Below are positions 1-6,485 of a stretch of DNA of 6,497 nucleotides, piece by piece. The position numbers and the translations under genes are program-made. A model generated the notes under the pieces. That model made no database searches, was not told where the DNA came from, and saw only the letters and a program-made list of their open reading frames with translations. The stretch is from Acidobacteriota bacterium (GTDB lineage Bacteria > Acidobacteriota > Terriglobia > Versatilivoradales > Versatilivoraceae), in assembly GCA_028875135.1 (NCBI GenBank), contig JAPPFQ010000396.1, positions 1-6,497 of the forward strand, written 5' to 3'. The first letter of the stretch is position 1. The number at the start of each line of letters is the position of its first letter.

Positions 1-492
1 CTGTTGTTTTCCGTGCCGGCTCACCAGCGACGCTGGACCTCCAACGACACGCGAGCCGGCCACGCCCGAAGATACGAGAAGGCGGAGTTGATCCGAAAGC
101 TTGCCCAGTCCGGTTTGGCGGTGGAGGCATTTTGCTGCTATGGATTCCCGGTATTGAACTGGACCTACCCGCTCTCCTCGCTCCTGTTCCCGGAACCTGG
201 CGAGACTCCCGGCGCGAGCGGGTCCGAGGGTTCTCTTTCTCAAACTGCCGGCGATTCAATGAAGGATTTTGGGCGAACCTCCGGGAGCGGCGCCCGGCGT
301 TTTTCCCGGCTGGCGAAGTGGCTGCTCAAGGAGCGGTTGTGGCGGCCTTTCCTGCTGATGCAACATCCCTTTCTGAGTGGGGATATGGGGACCGGCTACA
401 TGGTGAAATGCCGGAAGACGGGCGGCGCGGGTTCAGTCGGGGGGCGAGACATGTCAGATCCGCCCGACAGGGCGGGGGCGGCACTTACCTGA
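1..492 (+). CDS. Class I SAM-dependent methyltransferase, C-terminal part (5' truncated by window edge)
   Basis: The frame is open from base 1, so the start and the SAM-binding N-terminal half lie outside the window; 163 residues remain. The visible part begins with LLFSVPAHQRRW, which matches the strand and loop after the SAM fold core of many class I methyltransferases (hydrophobic strand, then S-V-P). It continues with GHARRYEKAEL (residues 20-30), a helix and an E-A-F-C-C-Y-G-F-P strand (42-50); the GH-x-RRY-x-x-x-EL...GFP order is typical of this family's C-terminal region. A basic, hydrophobic segment follows (100-120), and then GDMGTGYMVKCRK (127-139), which resembles the final strand. 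The last 24 residues are Gly/Asp/Ala-rich and look like an unstructured tail. The substrate cannot be told from this part. The gene is separated from ruvX by 211 bases with a promoter-like site, so it is probably a different transcription unit. The family call is by eye from motif order, without a database search. Confidence 0.75.
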   Translation: MLFSVPAHQRRWTSNDTRAGHARRYEKAELIRKLAQSGLAVEAFCCYGFPVLNWTYPLSSLLFPEPGETPGASGSEGSLSQTAGDSMKDFGRTSGSGARRFSRLAKWLLKERLWRPFLLMQHPFLSGDMGTGYMVKCRKTGGAGSVGGRDMSDPPDRAGAALT

Positions 493-663
493 AACAACGT
501 CCGGCGCCGGGTGTCGCGAAACCGGTTCGACCGGACTTGGTCCTACTCCCAACAGGCCATGAAGATCCGTTGTTTCACTCTCGTATGAGCCGCACTGTCG
601 TGGGGGGACGGGAGGCCGCTTAAACGCGTTTGTCGCGGCGGCGGAGGCGTACAGGGACCGGTA

Positions 664-669
664 TATAAT
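664..669 (+). promoter_or_regulatory. Candidate sigma-70-type -10 box for the ruvX operon
   Basis: A perfect TATAAT stands out in very GC-rich surroundings, 35 bases before the ruvX ATG. Transcription would start near 676, leaving a leader of about 28 bases with the Shine-Dalgarno sequence inside it. At the standard 16-18 base spacing there is no recognisable -35 hexamer; the sequence there is GC-rich (near GGCGGAGG). The closest TTGxxx (TTGTCG, 630-635) is 28 bases away, which is too far. It may be a -10-dependent or activator-assisted promoter. The location is convincing, but no activity is shown. Confidence 0.55.
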
Positions 670-688
670 GAGGGCCGGGTCAGATTCG

Positions 689-694
689 AAAGGG
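689..694 (+). promoter_or_regulatory. Ribosome binding site of ruvX
   Basis: AAAGGG lies 9 bases before the ATG at 704. This spacing favours 704 over the overlapping TTG at 701 and the in-frame ATG at 713, which would cut into the first conserved strand (GLDVGE). Confidence 0.6.
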
Positions 695-703
695 TAACGG
701 TTG

Positions 704-1123
704 ATGCGGAGCATGGGTTTGGATGTGGGGGAGGTCCGGATAGGGATCGCGCTCAGTGACCAGACCGGTCTGATCGCTCAAGGCCACGCCACCCTGGAGC
801 GGTCCGGTCGGGACCGCGACCTGGCCTGCCTGGCCGAGATGGCCGCGGAGCACCAGGTGGAACGCTTCGTGGTCGGAAATCCGCTGAATCTGGACGGTTC
901 GGCGGGAAGGCAGGCGGAGCGTAGCCGGGACTTTGCCGACCGGCTGAAAGAGGTCACCGGACTGCCTGTGGTCTTGTGGGACGAGCGTTTCACCTCGCTC
1001 TCGGCGGAGAAGACCCTGATTGAAGCCGGTGTGAGGCGCAAAAAGCGGCGCGGAGCCATCGACCGGATGGCGGCCGCGATCATGCTTCAGAGCTATCTGG
1101 ATTCTCGGAACTTTTCTGAATGA
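704..1123 (+). CDS. ruvX: RuvX/YqgF family nuclease (putative Holliday junction resolvase / pre-16S rRNA nuclease)
   Basis: The 139-residue product has the usual length for the YqgF family, an RNase H-like fold. Members have been described as Holliday junction resolvases and, in Escherichia coli, as the nuclease that matures the 5' end of 16S rRNA; the protein acts in the cytoplasm. Conserved elements appear in order: GLDVGEVRIGIALSD (residues 5-19) with the first acidic residue D7; FVVGNPLNLDGSAG (55-68), the VVGxPxxxDG element; WDERFTSLSAEKTL (92-105), the DERxT motif; and RRKKRRGAIDRMAAAIMLQSYLD (111-133), the basic patch and final Asp (D120) before the A-A-x-x-x-LQ helix. All expected acidic positions are intact, so the enzyme should be active. 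The ATG at 704 is chosen because of its ribosome binding site; an alternative TTG at 701 would add one residue. It is probably the first gene of an operon with mltG 71 bases downstream. Confidence 0.93.
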   Translation: MRSMGLDVGEVRIGIALSDQTGLIAQGHATLERSGRDRDLACLAEMAAEHQVERFVVGNPLNLDGSAGRQAERSRDFADRLKEVTGLPVVLWDERFTSLSAEKTLIEAGVRRKKRRGAIDRMAAAIMLQSYLDSRNFSE

Positions 1124-1137
1124 TGAATGATGAATGA
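1117..1137 (+). repeat. Three perfect tandem copies of TGAATGA across the ruvX stop codon
   Basis: The 7-base unit TGAATGA occurs at 1117-1123, 1124-1130 and 1131-1137 without mismatch. The last three bases of the first copy are the ruvX stop codon. The period is not a multiple of three, so stop codons appear in several frames just after ruvX. The tract is AT-rich compared with its surroundings. It could be a small slippage-prone repeat; I see no known regulatory motif in it. Confidence 0.9.
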
Positions 1138-1194
1138 CGACTAGAGCTGCTTGGATTCTTGGAATCGGCAGTTCTGACTCAACCGGCCGAATCT

Positions 1195-2259
1195 ATGGCA
1201 ATCAGCAGACGATTTGCGATTTTGATGTGCCTGGCGGGAGTGGGGCTGCTGCTTGTGGGAGCGGGGGCCGGTGCCCTGGTCACGGCCTGGATCCATCCGC
1301 TCAAGAACTACTCCGAGCCGGAGAAGCTATTGTGGATCGCACCCGGCACGCCGTCCCCGGCCATCGCCCGGCAACTGGAAGCGGAAGGCATCATCAGCCA
1401 TCACTACCTGTTCCTGGCCTACGTCAAGACCCTGAAATGGTCGAAGCCCCTCCAGGCCGGGGAATACCTTTTCCGGGAGCCGCTGACCATTCCTCAGGTG
1501 GCCGAGCGCTTGAATCAGGGGTTGATCCACTATCGCGAGCTCACCATTCCGGAAGGTACGTCTCTATTTGAGATTCCGGAATTGTTCAGAGGGGGCGGCC
1601 CGACTCCGCCCGAGGACTTCGGCCGAATGCTTGAAGAGGTGGAGCTGATTTCCGATCTGGCTCCCAACGCCGGCAATCTGGAAGGATTCCTGTTTCCGGA
1701 CACCTATCGCTGGAACCGGCAAACGACGGCCCGGGATCTGATCCGTCAGATGGTTCAACGATTTCGTCAGGTGGCTGAGACTCACATTCTGCCCGAAATG
1801 GACTCCAGTGGGTTGACCCTGCAACAAGTGGTGACCCTGGCCTCGCTGATCGAGACCGAAACGGGAATGGAGTCGGAGCGGTCCCTGGTATCTTCCGTTT
1901 TTCACAACCGACTGGGCCGGGGAATTCCGCTTCAGTGCGATCCCACGGTCATCTATGCCGCCAAGCTGAACGGCCGGTTTCGAGGCAAGATCTACCAGTC
2001 CGACCTGGATTTCAGTTCGCCCTACAACACCTACACCATTGCCGGATTGCCTCCCGGCCCCATAGCCAATCCGGGGCTGAAATCGCTCCAGGCCGCGATC
2101 CGTCCGGCAACAACCGACTATCTCTACTTCGTCAGCGACAACCAGGGGGGACATGTCTTTTCAGAGACTCTTTCGCAGCATCTACGTGCAGTGGGCGCCT
2201 ACAGGCGGGCCCTTCGGAGCCAGAAGCGGCTCGCCCGAACCCGGCGCACCGGATCCTGA
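1195..2259 (+). CDS. mltG: Endolytic murein transglycosylase MltG (YceG-like)
   Basis: MltG is an inner-membrane lytic transglycosylase that cuts nascent peptidoglycan strands and is thought to terminate glycan chain growth. The product is 354 residues. It starts with a short basic end and one membrane segment (about residues 7-33), followed by a periplasmic part with a LysM-like region (about 44-110, including the APGTPSPAIARQL stretch) and ELTIPEG (115-121). The catalytic YceG domain has NLEGFLFPDTYRW (161-173), LASLIETETG (215-224) with the predicted catalytic Glu E220, SVFHNRL (234-240), LQCDPTVIYA (246-255), YNTYTIAGLPPGPIANPG (277-294) and YLYFVSDNQGGHVFS (309-323). All hallmark motifs are intact. 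The ATG at 1195 is preferred because it leads directly into the membrane segment, but it lacks a clear Shine-Dalgarno sequence; a TTG at 1159 would add 12 residues. The C-terminal tail is strongly basic. ruvX and mltG being neighbours is common in bacteria. Confidence 0.93.
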   Translation: MAISRRFAILMCLAGVGLLLVGAGAGALVTAWIHPLKNYSEPEKLLWIAPGTPSPAIARQLEAEGIISHHYLFLAYVKTLKWSKPLQAGEYLFREPLTIPQVAERLNQGLIHYRELTIPEGTSLFEIPELFRGGGPTPPEDFGRMLEEVELISDLAPNAGNLEGFLFPDTYRWNRQTTARDLIRQMVQRFRQVAETHILPEMDSSGLTLQQVVTLASLIETETGMESERSLVSSVFHNRLGRGIPLQCDPTVIYAAKLNGRFRGKIYQSDLDFSSPYNTYTIAGLPPGPIANPGLKSLQAAIRPATTDYLYFVSDNQGGHVFSETLSQHLRAVGAYRRALRSQKRLARTRRTGS

Positions 2260-5200
2260 AAGCGGCAACCCGATCCGGCAGGCCGGCGCGACTCAGGGCC
2301 GGGCCCGGTTGCCCGATACTGGCCCGGGGTTGGCTGCCAAGGCGCCGGCCGGCGCCGCGGGGTTTCGGGCAAGCCTTGCCTCCGGCCCGTTGCCATGCCT
2401 TTGGGGGACATGGCTGCTCCTGGGAACTATTGGGTTGGCGGGGGCTGCCCGGGCCCAGGATCCAGCATCCGAAACAACCCCTTCCAAGCAGACCGGGTCG
2501 CCGGTCATCGGGGTGGTGGAGACCCATCTCGATAACGGCCTGAAGGTCCTGCTCAAGGAAGATCATTCCTCTCCGGTGGTCTCGGTGGGACTCTGGTTGC
2601 GGGTGGGTTCACACGATTCCGGGCTGGGAACGTCCGGCATTTCCCATTTCGTCGAACACCTGGCTCTCAGCTCCGGAAAGCCGCGGGCCGCAGACGACCG
2701 TCCCTGGATTGCCCGCCACGCCGCCGGCCTGCTGCAGGGTTACACCTTCCTGGACCAGACTGCCTACTTTGCTTCGGTGGTGAAGAGCAACCTGGACGAC
2801 CTGCTCAAGCTGGCAGCCCGGCCCCTGCGGCATGAACGCTTTGAGCCCGGCCGTATCGAGCAGGAACGGGGTCTGGTCATCGCCGAGCTGTTGCGACGAG
2901 AAGACGATTCCCGCCTGGCCCTGGACTGGGAGGTAGCCACGACCGCCCTGAAGCGGCACCCCTACCGCTGGCCTGCCGGGGGATGGGTCCCGGACGTGGA
3001 GCGGATGAAGGGCAGCCGGCTTTGGGACCACTACCGCCGCTACTATACGCCCGCCAACGCCATTCTGGTTCTGGTCGGCGATCTTGATGCGGACCGGGCC
3101 ATGCGAACGGTCCGCCGCCGGTTCGGTGTCATTCCTCGGGGTCCGGCCCCGCCCCGGGTGCCGCTGTCGGAGCCGGAGCAGCGGGGAGAACGACGGCTGC
3201 GCCTGACCGGGCCGGGCAGTGTCCCCTACTTGCAGATGGCTTTTCGGGCCCCCGGCATCCACCAGAGCGATCTGTACGGGCTGTGGGTCCTGGACGCCAT
3301 TCTGTGTCGCGCCAAGGGCCGCAGCGTTGGTCTGGAACCCCTGCAGGAAAGTGCTGCCGGATCCTCGCGTCTGTACCGGGCCCTGGTCGATTCCGAAATC
3401 GCCACCCATGTCCACTCCAGCCTCCATGCCACTCGTCACCCCTACCTCTACAAGCTGTTGGTGACGCTTCCCGACGGCTCCCATTTCGAGCTGGCCGAGG
3501 AAATGCTGGACCACGAGTTGGAGCGTCTCAGGGACGGACAGATTTCCGATGGCGACCTGGATCGGGCCCGGAGGCAGATCAAGACGAGATTTCTTCTGGA
3601 CCGGAATTCCTCCGGCAAGCTGGCCCATCAACTGGGCACCTTTGAATCCATCGCCAGCTTCCAGATACTGCAGCGCATGGAGGAGACGATTGACGGGGTT
3701 TCCAGGGCCGACTTGCAGCGGGTGGCGCGACGAATTTTTTCCAAAAAGGGCCGCACGGTCGGCTGGTTCGTTCCGCGGCCCGAAACCCCGGTCATTGGGG
3801 TTGAAAAGCTGGCCTCCGGCGCCGCCGATTTCATTCCCGGGGAGCACACTCCCCAAGGGGTCTCGACGACCTTGCCTCCGTCCCGGCCCGCTTGGGGTCC
3901 GCCCGGCCACGGCGCGATGTTTCCCGTGGCGCAAGTGGCCGGCCGTCTTGCCGGTGGGGCAGCGGTGGTGAGTCGAACCTCCCTGTCCGCGGAGCCGAGG
4001 CCCTTGATGTCGTCGAGCCGGCTGCATCAACCCCTGCCGGCCTCCTGGACCACCAGGCGCCAGGTGCTGGGCAATGGTATGGTGGTCTGGATCGCAAGTC
4101 ACCCGTCCCGGGAAGGCTTCAGCCTGCGCTTGACCCTCAGGGCGGGTGCGGCGAGAGACGGCGACGACAGGGCGGGGCTGGCACATCTCAGCGGGCAATT
4201 GCTGCCGGGCGGTTCCGGCGAAACCCCGTCCCCGGCGGAATCCATGGAATCATCGGGGGTCTCCGTCGGTATTGAGACAAACTATCTGGCGACGGCGCTA
4301 CACCTTCAGGGAAGAGGCGAGGATCTCGCCGGGGCACTGGCCTCCTCGTCCCGAATGGTTCGAAACCCCGATTTTTCAGAGACCGATTTCCGTCGAGAGA
4401 AGGGAGTGCTCCTCAACGAGCTTCGCCTGGAAGCCGACAGCGGGGCCCACACGGCCGAGCAGGCGTTTCGACGAAGGATTCATCCCTACGGTCATCCGTT
4501 CGGGCGAAATCTCAAGGGCAGTCCGGAGACGGTCGAGGTGTTGCAGCCCTCTGACGTGGAGGGATTCCAGCAGAGGTCCTACCGGCCGAATCGGCTGATC
4601 CTGTCGGTGGTCAGCGACCGGGGGGTCGAGGAGGTGCTGTCTGCCATTGAGGACCATTTTGGAGACTGGCAGGCGTCGGAGGCTCCCGAGTCTCCACCGG
4701 TCGAGGCCGTCGCTCCGGGTCTGGGAACCGGGCGGCACCTCATTCGATTGCGGGGGAGTTCCTACGGCACCCTCGTCTACGGGCTGCCCGGGCTTTCCCG
4801 CCGGCACCCCGACTATTTTCCAATGCTGGTGCTCTCGCAAATTCTGGGGCAGGAAGCCCGACTGGGAAGCGCTACCGCCGGCCCCGAAGGACCGGCTTCC
4901 TACCCCTTTAGCGCTGGCGGAGCCACCCTGGAGGGCGGAGTCTTCATGATCCGGCTGGGCGTGAATCCGGGAGAGTTGGAGAGCGTGGTTTCCTACCTTC
5001 GCGAGCAAATGGCCGACCTGCAGGATCGGGAGGTGACCCGGGCAGAGGTGACGGCGGCCAAGAATTTTCTGCTCAATCGGATGATGGTCAGCCTCTCCTC
5101 CAACAGCGGTCTGACGGCGGCCCTGACACAGGCCGAGTGGTTCGCTCCCGGTGACGACGCCCTGAGCGACTGGCTGGACCGGGTCCATGGAGTGACTGTG

Positions 5201-5287
5201 GATCAGGTGATCGATGTCTCCAGAACCCGGTTGCTGCTCGACCGTGCGGCCACCGTGATCGCCGGTCCCGAAGCCGTGTTGCAATGA
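2153..5287 (+). CDS. Two-unit M16 family (insulinase/pitrilysin-like) zinc metalloprotease, predicted exported
   Basis: M16 proteases are clamshell-shaped enzymes that degrade peptides in an enclosed chamber. Numbering here starts at the ATG at 2153. The first unit (about 121-540) carries the inverted zinc motif HFVEH (165-169) and, 76 residues after its last His, a Glu in VIAELLRREDD (E245), the expected third ligand; the general base would be E168. Its second half contains SSRLYRALVDSEIATHV (404-420). A Pro/Gly/Ala-rich linker (about 541-630) leads to a second unit (about 633-1040), where the zinc motif is replaced by HLSGQ (678-682), although the downstream Glu (LLNELRLE, E756) and the C-terminal VTRAEVTAAKNFLLNR helix (961-976) remain. 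The second unit is therefore probably structural, as in other M16 enzymes. A hydrophobic stretch (about 86-99) ending in A-R-A before Q102 looks like a signal peptide, pointing to the periplasm or outside. The first ~78 residues look non-genuine: the ATG at 2153 overlaps mltG by 107 bases, so a TTG at 2309 or 2330 is more likely. The family is certain; the substrate is unknown. Confidence 0.9.
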   Translation: MSFQRLFRSIYVQWAPTGGPFGARSGSPEPGAPDPESGNPIRQAGATQGRARLPDTGPGLAAKAPAGAAGFRASLASGPLPCLWGTWLLLGTIGLAGAARAQDPASETTPSKQTGSPVIGVVETHLDNGLKVLLKEDHSSPVVSVGLWLRVGSHDSGLGTSGISHFVEHLALSSGKPRAADDRPWIARHAAGLLQGYTFLDQTAYFASVVKSNLDDLLKLAARPLRHERFEPGRIEQERGLVIAELLRREDDSRLALDWEVATTALKRHPYRWPAGGWVPDVERMKGSRLWDHYRRYYTPANAILVLVGDLDADRAMRTVRRRFGVIPRGPAPPRVPLSEPEQRGERRLRLTGPGSVPYLQMAFRAPGIHQSDLYGLWVLDAILCRAKGRSVGLEPLQESAAGSSRLYRALVDSEIATHVHSSLHATRHPYLYKLLVTLPDGSHFELAEEMLDHELERLRDGQISDGDLDRARRQIKTRFLLDRNSSGKLAHQLGTFESIASFQILQRMEETIDGVSRADLQRVARRIFSKKGRTVGWFVPRPETPVIGVEKLASGAADFIPGEHTPQGVSTTLPPSRPAWGPPGHGAMFPVAQVAGRLAGGAAVVSRTSLSAEPRPLMSSSRLHQPLPASWTTRRQVLGNGMVVWIASHPSREGFSLRLTLRAGAARDGDDRAGLAHLSGQLLPGGSGETPSPAESMESSGVSVGIETNYLATALHLQGRGEDLAGALASSSRMVRNPDFSETDFRREKGVLLNELRLEADSGAHTAEQAFRRRIHPYGHPFGRNLKGSPETVEVLQPSDVEGFQQRSYRPNRLILSVVSDRGVEEVLSAIEDHFGDWQASEAPESPPVEAVAPGLGTGRHLIRLRGSSYGTLVYGLPGLSRRHPDYFPMLVLSQILGQEARLGSATAGPEGPASYPFSAGGATLEGGVFMIRLGVNPGELESVVSYLREQMADLQDREVTRAEVTAAKNFLLNRMMVSLSSNSGLTAALTQAEWFAPGDDALSDWLDRVHGVTVDQVIDVSRTRLLLDRAATVIAGPEAVLQ
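2341..2356. repeat. 16-bp perfect palindrome GGCGCCGGCCGGCGCC
   Basis: The 16 bases equal their own reverse complement. They sit 81 bases after the mltG stop and about 80 bases before the predicted signal peptide cleavage site of the M16 protein, inside its open frame. With no T run after it, this is not an intrinsic terminator. It could form a cruciform or hairpin, or be a protein-binding site, but all-G/C palindromes also arise by chance more easily in GC-rich DNA. Confidence 0.6.
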
Positions 5288-6477
5288 GCCAGGACTGGAA
5301 CCAGTTTGTGGAAGGGGAGCTGAGCCGGCTGGAGTCTCTGGACCGACGCCGCTCGCTCAGGACAATCCTGGCTCGAGAGAGTCCGCTGGTCGAATATCAG
5401 GGCCGTCGCCTGGTCAACTTTTCCAGCAACGACTACCTGGGCTTGTCACAGCACCCCGCGGTCAGGGAAGGCTCCACCCGGGCCATTGCCAGGGCGGGCG
5501 CCTCGGCAAGCAGTTCCAGGCTCATCTGCGGCAATTCGGATCTGAATGAAGAGTTGGAGGAGGCATTGGCCGACCTGAAGGGCAAGGAGGCGGCCTTGAC
5601 CTTTGCTTCCGGCTTCAGCGCCAACCTGGGTCTGCTCTCCAGCCTGGTGGGCCCCGGAGACCGCATCTTCAGCGACGCGCTCAATCACGGTTCCATCGTG
5701 GACGGCTGCCGCCTCAGCCGCGCCGCCACCGTCGTCTTCAGGCACAACGACCTGGGTCACCTGGAGGAACTGCTGAAGGACTGTAGCGGCCCCGGGCGCC
5801 GGCTGGTGGTGTCCGATTCGGTCTTCAGCATGGAGGGCGATGTGGCCGATCTGCCCGGTCTGATCAGCCTGTGCCGGCGCTTCGACTGCCGGCTGATGCT
5901 GGACGAGGCTCATGCCACCGGGGTGTTGGGATCCCGGGGAGGCGGCCTGGTGGAGCATTTCCAGGAAAGAGGGGCGGCCCGTCCCCAGGAAATCGAGCTG
6001 CTGATGGGCACCCTGAGCAAGGCCCTGGGATCCTTCGGCGGGTTTGTGGCCTGCTCGGCCTCCATGCGGGACTACCTGATCAACAAGTGCCGGCCCTTTA
6101 TCTTTGCGACAGCCCTGCCGCCGGCCGTCCTCGGAGCCGCCCTGGCCGGCCTGAAGCTGATTCGCCCTCCATCGGAGGTCCGGGAAAGGCTGCGGAGCAA
6201 TATGCGCCTGATGCGCTCTCGACTGGCGCGGCACGGTCTTGGCTCCGGCCAAGGGCAGACCTCCATCTTCCCGGTGCTGCTGGGATCGGAGGAACGTGCG
6301 CTGCAGGTGAGCCGACTGCTCCTGGACCGGGGGTTCCTGGCGGCGGCCATCCGGCCCCCTTCCGTGCCGCCGGGCACCAGTCGGTTGCGGATTACGGTGA
6401 CGGCCAGCCACTCGGCGGCTCAGATCGACGAGCTGGTGGGTTGCCTGACTGAAATCGGGTGCCGGGCCGGAACCTGA
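5284..6477 (+). CDS. bioF: 8-amino-7-oxononanoate synthase (BioF)
   Basis: BioF is a cytoplasmic PLP enzyme of the alpha-oxoamine synthase family. It condenses pimeloyl thioester with L-alanine to give 8-amino-7-oxononanoate, the first step of biotin ring assembly. The 397-residue product has the family's usual length and motifs: NFSSNDYLGLS (45-55), SSRLICG (77-83), ALTFASGFSAN (104-114), LNHGSIVDG (133-141) with the PLP-stacking His H135, SVFSMEGDVADLPGL (179-193), LMLDEAHATGVLG (204-216) with D207 and H210, and MGTLSKALGSFGG (241-253) with the PLP lysine K246. Near the end, AIRPPSVPPGTSRLRITVTASH (355-376) matches the BioF signature AIRPPTVPxGTxRLRxTxxAxH with a conservative S for T; this favours BioF over the related 2-amino-3-ketobutyrate CoA ligase. 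The ATG lies in the ATGA that also holds the M16 stop codon, and no strong Shine-Dalgarno sequence precedes it, suggesting translational coupling. No other bio gene is visible, so the pathway context must lie downstream or elsewhere. Confidence 0.9.
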   Translation: MSQDWNQFVEGELSRLESLDRRRSLRTILARESPLVEYQGRRLVNFSSNDYLGLSQHPAVREGSTRAIARAGASASSSRLICGNSDLNEELEEALADLKGKEAALTFASGFSANLGLLSSLVGPGDRIFSDALNHGSIVDGCRLSRAATVVFRHNDLGHLEELLKDCSGPGRRLVVSDSVFSMEGDVADLPGLISLCRRFDCRLMLDEAHATGVLGSRGGGLVEHFQERGAARPQEIELLMGTLSKALGSFGGFVACSASMRDYLINKCRPFIFATALPPAVLGAALAGLKLIRPPSEVRERLRSNMRLMRSRLARHGLGSGQGQTSIFPVLLGSEERALQVSRLLLDRGFLAAAIRPPSVPPGTSRLRITVTASHSAAQIDELVGCLTEIGCRAGT

Positions 6478-6485
6478 GACGGCTT

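Larger units (their letters stand above)
493..703. other. Intergenic region upstream of ruvX
   Basis: These 211 bases separate the methyltransferase stop from ruvX. I see no convincing coding frame or tRNA. A perfect hairpin, CCGGT-TCG-ACCGG (522-534), and the palindrome CCGGCGCCGG (501-510) are present, but neither is followed by a T run, so neither is a clear intrinsic terminator. The right-hand end holds the TATAAT box and the ribosome binding site for ruvX, listed separately. Confidence 0.6.

Noticed and set aside
64..170. EKAELIRKLAQSGLAVEAFCCYGFP resembles the helix-turn-helix start of IS66-type accessory transposase proteins
   Set aside because: The upstream SVPAHQRRW and GHARRYEKAEL and the downstream DMGTGYMVKCRK fit a class I methyltransferase C-terminus in one unbroken frame; no inverted repeats or other transposase parts are present.
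281..304. GC hairpin CCGGG...CCCGG followed by TTTTT, like an intrinsic terminator
   Set aside because: It lies in the middle of the methyltransferase frame, the stem is only 5 bp with a 7-base loop, and the T run is immediately followed by CCC.
460..475. Perfect hairpin CCGCCC-GACA-GGGCGG near the methyltransferase stop
   Set aside because: No T run follows and it is still inside the coding frame; it could help Rho-dependent termination, but nothing supports that directly.
521..534. ACCGGTTCGACCGG looks like a tRNA or tmRNA T-arm
   Set aside because: The stem pairs over a 3-base loop instead of 7, and there is no acceptor, D-arm or anticodon arm around it on either strand.
132..623. Open frame of 163 codons overlapping the methyltransferase end
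   Set aside because: It starts with TTG, has no recognisable motifs, and its first part overlaps the methyltransferase in another frame; the rest covers the intergenic region with atypical composition.
1134..1571. Forward open frame of 145 codons at the mltG start
   Set aside because: It overlaps mltG in a different frame, shows no motifs, and MltG conservation clearly explains the region.
2609..4198. Long antisense open frame of 529 codons, with others at 4376-5284 and 5446-6411
   Set aside because: These lie opposite well-supported genes, have no family motifs, and are the stop-poor antisense frames expected in GC-rich coding DNA.
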